Part shown: one piece after another, positions 58,509 to 64,000 of the stretch
Position numbering within the stretch: the stretch's first letter is position 1
Layout: each line of letters begins with the position of its first letter
DNA from: Aeromicrobium endophyticum
GTDB taxonomy: Bacteria; Actinomycetota; Actinomycetes; Propionibacteriales; Nocardioidaceae
Direction of reading: 5' to 3'
Assembly (NCBI RefSeq): GCF_003586285.1
Contig: NZ_QUBR01000001.1
Span: forward strand, 1,481,373 to 1,545,372
Length of the DNA: 64,000 nt
The notes under the pieces: generated by a model
Database searches by the model: none
Seen by the model: only the letters and a program-made list of their open reading frames with translations
Told to the model about the DNA's origin: nothing
Position numbers and translations under genes: made by a program

Positions 58509-59182
58509 CGGGCGCGGCGCTGGAGGCGCTCGAGGTCGAGGATGACGACGCTGCGCGGCTCGAGACGCAGCCAGCCGCGGCTGGCGAAGTCGGCCAGAGC
58601 CTTGTTGACGGTCTCGCGCGAGGCGCCGACGAGCTGGGCCAGCTCTTCCTGCGTCAGGTCGTGGTTGACGTGGATGCCGTCGTCGGCGCGACGGCCGAAG
58701 CGCGACGCCAGGTCGAGCAGCGCCTTGGCGACGCGGCCGGGGACGTCGCTGAACACGAGGTCGCCGACGACCTCGTTGGTGCGGCGCAGGCGGCCGGCCA
58801 GCTGGTTGAGCAGCGCGTGCGCCACGTCGGGGTGCGCGTTGAGCACCGGGCTGAGCGCCTCGTGGCCCAGGCTCTTGAGCTCGACGTCGGTGACGGCCGT
58901 GGCCGTCGCCGACCGGGGGCCGGGATCGAAGAACGACAGCTCGCCGAACATCTGCCCGGGGCCGAGGATCGCGAGCAGGTTCTCGCGACCGTCGGGCGAG
59001 GTGCGGCCGAGCTTGACCTTGCCCTCGGTGACGACGTACAGCTGGTTGCCGTCGTCGCCCTCGTTGAACAGGATCTCGCCACGGCGCAGGCTCGACGAGG
59101 ACATCGAGGACTCGAGCGCGCTGGCCACCTCGTCGTCGAGGCCGGAGAACAGCGGTGCCTGGCGGAGAACGTCGTCGGTCAC
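58505..59182 (-). CDS. crp: Crp/Fnr-family cAMP receptor-type regulator (Crp/GlxR)
   Basis: A 225-residue Crp with a cNMP-binding domain ([18 protein letters not shown]; phosphate-binding [17 protein letters not shown]) and the [34 protein letters not shown]. The GTG at 59182 is chosen because AGGGAAG is 5 bases upstream and it gives the 224-225 residues usual for the family; a longer frame starts at 59215. It matches mycobacterial Crp (Rv3676) in sequence and location. Crp-like dyads occur at 59201-59216, 2189-2204 and 8474-8489, so it may regulate itself and the catabolic cluster. Confidence 0.95.
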   Translation of the reverse strand: MTDDVLRQAPLFSGLDDEVASALESSMSSSSLRRGEILFNEGDDGNQLYVVTEGKVKLGRTSPDGRENLLAILGPGQMFGELSFFDPGPRSATATAVTDVELKSLGHEALSPVLNAHPDVAHALLNQLAGRLRRTNEVVGDLVFSDVPGRVAKALLDLASRFGRRADDGIHVNHDLTQEELAQLVGASRETVNKALADFASRGWLRLEPRSVVILDLERLQRRAR

Positions 59183-59200
59183 GGTCTTCCCTAACGGTCG

Positions 59201-59216
59201 TGTATCAGGGGTCACA
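59201..59216. promoter_or_regulatory. Possible Crp site at the crp promoter
   Basis: TGTAT-N6-TCACA matches TGTGA-N6-TCACA at 8 of 10 positions. It is 19-34 bases upstream of the crp start, suiting autoregulation. Confidence 0.4.
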
Positions 59217-59282
59217 GTACGTGCACCCTTGCGAAGTTTCCCACACCGAGGCGGTCAACGCCGCTATACGCGCCGAGCCACG

Positions 59283-59288
59283 TACGCT
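59283..59288 (+). promoter_or_regulatory. -10 box of a leaderless nth transcript
   Basis: TACGCT lies seven bases before the GTG at 59296, with no ribosome site between. Confidence 0.55.
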
Positions 59289-59295
59289 TGAGCCT

Positions 59296-60015
59296 GTGCC
59301 GACGACCGTGAGCAGACCGGACACGGCCCTGGTCCGCCGCGCACGCAAGGTCCACCGGGTGCTGGCCGAGACCTATCCCGACGCCGGCTGCGAGCTCGAC
59401 TTCACGACGCCGTTCGAGCTGCTCGTCGCGACGGTGCTGTCGGCGCAGACGACCGACCGCCGTGTCAATGCCGTCACCCCCGGGCTGTTCGCCCGGTGGC
59501 CCGACCCGTCCGCGATGGCGTCCGCCCCGCGCGCCGAGCTCGAGCAGGTGCTGCGTCCCACGGGCTTCTTCCGGGCCAAGACCGACAGCCTCCTCGGTCT
59601 GTCCGCCGCGCTCGTCGAGCGCCACGACGGGCAGGTCCCCGGGCGCCTGGACGAGCTCGTGACGTTGCCCGGCGTGGGACGCAAGACCGCCAACGTGGTG
59701 CTGGGCAACGCCTTCGACGTCCCCGGCCTGACCGTCGACACCCACTTCGCGCGGCTCGTCCGGCGCTTCGAGTGGGTGCCCCCCGAGATCGCGAAGGACG
59801 CGGTCAAGACCGAGCACGCGATCGCGGCGATCTTCCCGCGCAGCGACTGGACGATGCTGAGCCACCGCCTGATCTGGCACGGACGTCGTCGCTGCCACGC
59901 CAAGAAGCCCGCGTGCGGGGCGTGCCCGGTCGCCCGCTGGTGCCCGGCGTTCGGCACCGGCCCGACCGACCCGGTCGAGGCCGAGTCGCTCGTCACGACC
60001 CAGGGCCCGGCATGA
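59296..60015 (+). CDS. nth: Endonuclease III
   Basis: A 239-residue DNA glycosylase/AP lyase for oxidised pyrimidines. The helix-hairpin-helix [13 protein letters not shown] has catalytic Lys130; Asp148 is in TVDTHFARL; the 4Fe-4S motif is C-x6-C-x2-C-x5-C ([17 protein letters not shown]). These match the E. coli Lys120/Asp138 arrangement. Corresponds to mycobacterial Rv3674c. The GTG at 59296 is 7 bases after TACGCT; frames extending further upstream pass through the crp regulatory region and are rejected. Confidence 0.96.
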   Translation: MPTTVSRPDTALVRRARKVHRVLAETYPDAGCELDFTTPFELLVATVLSAQTTDRRVNAVTPGLFARWPDPSAMASAPRAELEQVLRPTGFFRAKTDSLLGLSAALVERHDGQVPGRLDELVTLPGVGRKTANVVLGNAFDVPGLTVDTHFARLVRRFEWVPPEIAKDAVKTEHAIAAIFPRSDWTMLSHRLIWHGRRRCHAKKPACGACPVARWCPAFGTGPTDPVEAESLVTTQGPA

Positions 60016-60091
60016 CGCCGATGGCCGGTGCGTGGGCGACCATGGTCGTCGTCCGACGACACCTGACCGACCGACTCCTGGGAGCGACGCG

Positions 60092-60739
60092 ATGACGGCC
60101 GAGACCCTGCCACCGTGGCTCCGGCCCCTCGCCGAGCTCGCCGGCTCGGTCGAGGCGTCCCAGCTGTCGCCGCGGTTCCCGGACGTCCCGTCCGATGCGC
60201 GTCCGGCCGCCGTGCTGCTGCTGTTCTCGGAGGGCCCGGACGGCGGCGAGCTGCTGCTGACCGAGCGCGCGACCACGATGCGCAACCACGCGGGCCAGAT
60301 CGCCTTCCCGGGGGGCAAGTCCGATCCCGAGGACGCCGACGCCGTCGCCACGGCCCTGCGCGAGGCCGAGGAGGAGGTCGGCGTCGACCCGTCCACGGTC
60401 GAGGTCTTCGGCACCCTGCCGACGCTGTGGCTGCCGCCGAGCAACTTCGCGGTCACCCCGGTGCTCGGCTACTGGCGCACGCCGATCCCCCTGCGTCCGG
60501 TGAGCGACCAAGAGGTCGTGACGGTGCTGCACCAGCCCATCGGCGACCTGCTCGACCCGAGCAGGCGCTTCAGCGTGGCGCACCCGTCCGGCTGGCGCGG
60601 CCCGGCCTTCGAGGTCGGCACGCCGATGCCGCTGTGGGGGTTCACCGCCGGCATCATCGCCCGCCTCTTCGAGGTGCTCGGCTGGGACCGACCCTGGGAC
60701 GAGTCCGTCACGCGTCCGCTGCCCGAGCTGCCCAGATGA
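60092..60739 (+). CDS. CoA pyrophosphatase-like NUDIX hydrolase
   Basis: A 215-residue NUDIX protein with the box GGKSDPEDADAVATALREAEEEVGV and the upstream CoA-pyrophosphatase motif LLTERATTMRNHAGQIAFPGG (NUDT7/8, CoaSE type). It probably cleaves CoA or acyl-CoA to 4'-phosphopantetheine and 3',5'-ADP. Mycobacterial counterpart: Rv3672c. GGAGCGA precedes the ATG. Its stop overlaps the marP start (ATGA). Confidence 0.92.
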   Translation: MTAETLPPWLRPLAELAGSVEASQLSPRFPDVPSDARPAAVLLLFSEGPDGGELLLTERATTMRNHAGQIAFPGGKSDPEDADAVATALREAEEEVGVDPSTVEVFGTLPTLWLPPSNFAVTPVLGYWRTPIPLRPVSDQEVVTVLHQPIGDLLDPSRRFSVAHPSGWRGPAFEVGTPMPLWGFTAGIIARLFEVLGWDRPWDESVTRPLPELPR

Positions 60740-61908
60740 ACTCCCTCGACGTCATCATCGTGGTGGTGCTGGTCGCCTACGCCGTGTCGGGCTACTTCCA
60801 GGGATTCGTCGTCAACCTCGTGGCCACGGTCGGCCTGCTGATCGGCGGACTGGTCGCGCTGGCCGTCGTCCCCCGGCTGCTCACGCGCGACATGCCGACG
60901 CTGTCGAGCTCGCTGCTGGCCCTGGGTCTGGTCATCGGCGCGGGTGCCGTCGGGCAGGCCGTCGGCACGCTCGTCGGCTCGTCGCTGAGGCGCCGACTGA
61001 CGTGGCAGCCGCTCCGCTCGCTCGACGCCGTGGGCGGCAGCGTGCTGAGCATCGTGGCGGTGCTGTGCGCCGGGTGGGCGCTGGGCTACTCGGTCAGCGG
61101 AACGTCGATCCCGTACCTGTCGACGGCTTCGCGCGACTCGTCGATCCTCGAGAAGGTCGACAGCGTCATGCCGGCTCGTGCGACCTCGGTGCTGAGGTCG
61201 TTCAACGAGGTCCTCGACTCCAACCTGTTCCCGCGGTACATCGACCCGTTCGAGTCCGAGGACATCGCCCAGGTGCAGGCGCCCGACGAGGCGACCCTGC
61301 GCAGCGCCGGGGTGCGGCGGGCCAGGGGCAGCGTCGTGAAGGTCCTCGGCCAGGCCAGGTGCGACCGGGGCATCGAGGGATCGGGCTTCGCCTACGCCGA
61401 CGGTCGCGTCATGACCAACGCCCACGTCGTGGCGGGCGTCAGGTCCCCGTCGATCGTGGTGGACGGCCGGCAGGTGCCCACACGGGTCGTGCTGTTCGAC
61501 AAGGAGCTCGACATCGCGGTGCTGGCCGTCGACGGCGTCGATCTCGAGCCGCTCGACTTCGACCGGTCCGGCGAGGCCGGCCAGCCCGCCGCCGTGCTGG
61601 GCTACCCCGAGAACGGGCCGTTCGATGCTCGGGCCGCGCGCATCCGCAACCAGATGCGCCTGCGCAGCCCCGACATCTACGACCGCGGGCAGGTCGTCCG
61701 GCAGACCTTCTCGGTGCGCAGCCTGGTGCGGTCGGGCAACTCCGGCGGGCCGCTGGTCTCCGAGAAGGGCGACGTGCTCGGCGTCATCTTCGCGGCATCG
61801 GTCTCCGACAAGTCCACGGGATACGCGCTGACCGCCGACCAGGTCGCGGCCGATGCCCGCAAGGGTGCCTCGGCGACGGCGGCGGTCTCGACGGGGGAGT
61901 GCGCATGA
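60736..61908 (+). CDS. marP: Membrane serine protease MarP (CvpA + trypsin-like)
   Basis: A 390-residue protein. The N-terminal 120 residues have four membrane segments of the CvpA/colicin V production type. The extracytoplasmic chymotrypsin-like domain has His230 in TNAHVV, Asp259 in LDIAVL and Ser336 in GNSGGPL. Cysteines in ARCDRG and at the end (GECA) may form the disulfide described for Mycobacterium MarP, which protects against acid and oxidative stress. It is coupled to the CoA-pyrophosphatase gene and the following membrane gene by ATGA. Confidence 0.95.
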   Translation: MNSLDVIIVVVLVAYAVSGYFQGFVVNLVATVGLLIGGLVALAVVPRLLTRDMPTLSSSLLALGLVIGAGAVGQAVGTLVGSSLRRRLTWQPLRSLDAVGGSVLSIVAVLCAGWALGYSVSGTSIPYLSTASRDSSILEKVDSVMPARATSVLRSFNEVLDSNLFPRYIDPFESEDIAQVQAPDEATLRSAGVRRARGSVVKVLGQARCDRGIEGSGFAYADGRVMTNAHVVAGVRSPSIVVDGRQVPTRVVLFDKELDIAVLAVDGVDLEPLDFDRSGEAGQPAAVLGYPENGPFDARAARIRNQMRLRSPDIYDRGQVVRQTFSVRSLVRSGNSGGPLVSEKGDVLGVIFAASVSDKSTGYALTADQVAADARKGASATAAVSTGECA

Positions 61909-62726
61909 GGACGTTCACGTCGTTGGTGGCGGGGCTCGTGGCGACCGTCGCGGCGATCGTGTCGGTGCCGTTGTTCTGGGTGTCGACGAACGTCGTCGAC
62001 GAGGACGGCTACGTGGCGTTCAGCAGCTCGCTGGCCACCGACCGCGAGCTGCAGGCCGCCGTCGCGGCCTACATCGCCGACGACTACGTGCAGCGGGGCC
62101 TGCTCCCGGCGTCGCTGCAGCAGACGGCTGCCTCGGTGCTGACGAGCGTCGCCCAAGGCACGGTCGACCAGCCCGGGTTCGTCCGAGCGTGGGAGCAGAC
62201 CCAGCGCAGTCTCCACACGTCCGCCTTCGGCGACGGCAGCGGCACGCTGACGGTCAGCCTGCAGCCGATGATGCAGTTCATCGCGGCGCGGGTCGGCTCG
62301 CGCCTGCCGATCTCGCTCGACGTCACGACCGACATCCAGGCGCCGGTCGGGACGTCCGCCGACCGGTCGCGGTTGCGCCAGGTCGAGCGCTCGCAGACCT
62401 ACGCGCTGCTCGGCCTGATGGTCGTCCTGGCGTCGGCGGCCCTCTGCCTCGTGTCGGCCCGGCGTCGGACGATGGCGGTGGCGGGCCTCGGGCTGGGGGC
62501 TCTCGTCACGGCCGGCGTGCTGCGGGTCGCGACGGAGATCGTCACGCCCCAGCTAATCGACCGGGCCGAGACGCTCAACCCGTTCGCGCGCCAGGTGCAG
62601 AAGCTGCTGCTCGACCGCGCCTCCGCATCGCTGGCGGCCTGGCTCGGCTGGATCGCGCTGGTCGGAGCCGTGGCCCTGCTGGCCGGTCTGCTGGGCCGGG
62701 GCGCGGCCGCGCTCAGGAGCCGGTAG
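61905..62726 (+). CDS. Membrane protein, function unknown
   Basis: A 273-residue protein. One N-terminal membrane segment (LVAGLVATVAAIVSVPLFWV), an extracytoplasmic region of about 140 residues, and three C-terminal segments (ALLGLMVVLASAALCLV, MAVAGLGLGALVTAGVL, LAAWLGWIALVGAVALLAGLLG). No family is recognised. It is translationally coupled to marP by an ATGA overlap, so a joint role with the protease in the cell envelope is possible. Confidence 0.75.
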   Translation: MRTFTSLVAGLVATVAAIVSVPLFWVSTNVVDEDGYVAFSSSLATDRELQAAVAAYIADDYVQRGLLPASLQQTAASVLTSVAQGTVDQPGFVRAWEQTQRSLHTSAFGDGSGTLTVSLQPMMQFIAARVGSRLPISLDVTTDIQAPVGTSADRSRLRQVERSQTYALLGLMVVLASAALCLVSARRRTMAVAGLGLGALVTAGVLRVATEIVTPQLIDRAETLNPFARQVQKLLLDRASASLAAWLGWIALVGAVALLAGLLGRGAAALRSR

Positions 62727-62729
62727 CCG

Positions 62730-63161
62730 TCAGCGCCGGTGGCTCGGCGCGGGCACGACCGGCGTGGCGGGCGTGCCCGTCTCGCCCTTGAGCGCCGAGG
62801 GGATCTCCTTGGCCGCGGCGATCGTCTTCTCGGGTGCGCTGACCTTCTTGATCAGCCTGACGCCGACCAGGATCAGCACCACCGCGAGCAGCAGGTAGAT
62901 GCCCGCGACGATCAGGAACGCCCAGGCGGGGTCGAGACCGGCCATCACGATGAAGTACGCCACCGAGATCGACAGCATCACGATGATGAGCAGCCCGAAG
63001 AACGCCGACACCAGGAACAGCGCGGCCCCGATGCCGCCGGCCTTGACGCTGACCCGCAGCTCGCTCTTGGCCAGCGTGATGACCTTCTGGAGCAGCAGCG
63101 TGATGTCTCGAAGGGCGTCGCCGATCAACCGGCCGATCGTCGGTTCGTCCTGGGTGCTCAT
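62730..63161 (-). CDS. Phage-holin-superfamily-like membrane protein
   Basis: A 143-residue protein of the actinobacterial putative-holin-superfamily type (PF07332-like). The helical start TIGRLIGDALRDITLLLQKVITLAKSELR precedes two long membrane segments and a Pro-rich tail. The name does not imply phage origin: it is a chromosomal envelope protein, in the position of mycobacterial Rv3669. TAGGCT stands seven bases before the ATG. Confidence 0.82.
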   Translation of the reverse strand: MSTQDEPTIGRLIGDALRDITLLLQKVITLAKSELRVSVKAGGIGAALFLVSAFFGLLIIVMLSISVAYFIVMAGLDPAWAFLIVAGIYLLLAVVLILVGVRLIKKVSAPEKTIAAAKEIPSALKGETGTPATPVVPAPSHRR

Positions 63162-63168
63162 ACCTGCG

Positions 63169-63174
63169 AGCCTA
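63169..63174 (-). promoter_or_regulatory. -10 box of the leaderless holin-like gene transcript
   Basis: On the minus strand TAGGCT lies seven bases before the ATG at 63161. Confidence 0.5.
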
Positions 63175-63184
63175 CAAGCGATCG

Positions 63185-63215
63185 GGGCGAGCGCGCAGGT
63201 CAGCGTCGCTCGCCC
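63185..63215 (-). terminator. Terminator hairpin after acs
   Basis: Nine-bp perfect arms GGGCGAGCG (63185-63193) and CGCTCGCCC (63207-63215), 12 bases after the acs stop. Confidence 0.65.
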
Positions 63216-63227
63216 GACCGCCCCGGC

Positions 63228-64000
63228 TCAGTCGTCGTCCTTGGCGGTCTTCATGCCGCTCGTGATGAGGTCCATGACGCCGGAGTCGGCCAGGGTCGTG
63301 GTGTTGCCGACCTCGCGGTTCTCGGCGACGTCGCGCAGCAGCCGTCGCATGATCTTGCCCGACCGCGTCTTGGGCAGCTCGGGGACGACCATGATGGTGC
63401 GCGGCTTGGCGATCGGGCCGATCTCCTTGCCGACGTGGGCCCGCAGCTCCTGGATGACCTCGGTGCCGCCGTCGCCGGCAGACTCCCGCAGGATGACGAA
63501 TGCGACGACGGCCTGGCCCGTGGTCTCGTCGGCGGCGCCGACGACGGCGGCCTCGGCGACCTTGGGGTGCGACACGAGAGCCGACTCGATCTCGGTGGTC
63601 GACAGGCGGTGGCCCGAGACGTTCATGACGTCGTCGACGCGGCCGAGCAGCCAGATCGCGCCGTCCTCGTCCTTGCGTGCGCCGTCGCCGGCGAAGTACA
63701 CGTTCGGCCAGCGCGACCAGTAGGTGTCCTGGTAGCGGTCGTCGTCGCCCCAGATCGTGCGCAGCATCGACGGCCACGGCTCGGTGATGACGAGGTAGCC
63801 GCCCTCGCCGTTGTCGACGGGGTTGCCGGCGTCGTCGACGACCTCGGCGGCGATGCCGGGGATCGCGGTCATGGCCGAGCCGGGCTTGCCGGACGTGACG
63901 CCGGGCAGCGGGCTGATCATGTGCGCGCCGGTCTCGGTCTGCCACCACGTGTCGACGATCGGCGTGCGTCCGCCGCCGATGTTGTCGCGGTACCAGACGT
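63228..64000 (-). CDS. acs: Acetyl-CoA synthetase, C-terminal part (cut by window edge)
   Basis: The last about 257 residues of an AMP-forming acetyl-CoA synthetase. The sequence enters from the right edge with [23 protein letters not shown], the conserved A5 region. The C-terminal domain follows with the hinge [16 protein letters not shown] and the A10 motif [14 protein letters not shown], whose Lys is the usual acetylation site. It makes acetyl-CoA from acetate. The position matches mycobacterial acs (Rv3667). The start and N-terminal domain lie outside the window. Confidence 0.95.
   Translation of the reverse strand, partial: VWYRDNIGGGRTPIVDTWWQTETGAHMISPLPGVTSGKPGSAMTAIPGIAAEVVDDAGNPVDNGEGGYLVITEPWPSMLRTIWGDDDRYQDTYWSRWPNVYFAGDGARKDEDGAIWLLGRVDDVMNVSGHRLSTTEIESALVSHPKVAEAAVVGAADETTGQAVVAFVILRESAGDGGTEVIQELRAHVGKEIGPIAKPRTIMVVPELPKTRSGKIMRRLLRDVAENREVGNTTTLADSGVMDLITSGMKTAKDDD

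Noticed and set aside
62730..63161. Prophage remnant suggested by the holin-superfamily name
   Set aside because: No other phage genes; the gene is in a conserved chromosomal block with mycobacterial counterparts.

Overview
The window is 64 kb of chromosome from a high-GC actinobacterium. The evidence is a WblA/WhiB4-type protein, a DnaK-GrpE-DnaJ-HspR operon, a Crp/GlxR-type regulator, a MarP-type serine protease, many GTG starts, ATGA/GTGA operon overlaps and about 70% GC. The overall character fits Propionibacteriales/Nocardioidaceae (Nocardioides- or Aeromicrobium-like), but this is inference without a search. About 68 genes, one tRNA, one TPP riboswitch and a set of promoters, operators, terminators and repeats are supported. 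No prophage, insertion sequence or CRISPR array was seen.

Region 1 (about 2.2-20.9 kb) is a dense, nearly all plus-strand catabolic cluster. It holds a HapE-like Baeyer-Villiger monooxygenase, enoyl-CoA hydratase, two SDRs, a GntR/FCD regulator, a cyclase-family hydrolase, and a complete Liv-type ABC uptake system with LivM and LivG fused in one protein. These are followed by a two-subunit acyl-CoA dehydrogenase pair, an NDP-forming acyl-CoA synthetase, an SDR, an MDR oxidoreductase, another SDR and another enoyl-CoA hydratase. Read together it looks like uptake of a ketone or cyclic ketone, oxygen insertion to an ester or lactone, hydrolysis, CoA activation and beta-oxidation. The substrate is not known. 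The two main promoters (before the monooxygenase and before the transporter) share a -35-like TTGACG, a Crp-like dyad and an AT-rich CTTAG...TTAGCAG block.

Region 2 (20.9-43.4 kb) is mixed. It has a TPP-riboswitch-controlled thiamine ECF transporter (YkoEDC), a MaoC/acyl-CoA dehydrogenase/SDR operon behind a TetR-type palindrome, a photolyase-family protein lacking the iron-sulfur cysteines, an SGNH hydrolase, methionine aminopeptidase and a secreted metzincin-like protease. It continues with a Pit phosphate transporter operon with a PHO-box-like direct repeat, an amidase, a 2H phosphoesterase and TrhO. Two TetR systems follow, each with a well-formed promoter/operator; one is embedded in a 33-bp inverted repeat and the other controls an MMPL exporter.

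Region 3 (43.4-50.5 kb) has the dnaK-grpE-dnaJ-hspR operon with a SigH/SigR-like promoter overlapping a HAIR-like site, then aroQ, tRNA-Pro(CGG), a metallophosphoesterase and a YqeY-domain protein.

Region 4 (50.5-64 kb) matches in order, from memory, the Mycobacterium tuberculosis Rv3682-Rv3667 block: class A PBP, WblA/WhiB4, two ArsA/Get3-like ATPases, a DUF4177 peptide, RidA, NUDIX, metallo-beta-lactamase-fold hydrolase, Crp, Nth, CoA-pyrophosphatase NUDIX, MarP, membrane proteins and Acs (cut by the window edge). It is interrupted by an internally deleted endonuclease-like gene flanked by palindromic repeats. About ten genes in the second half of the window have a -10 hexamer 6-7 bases before the start codon and look leaderless.
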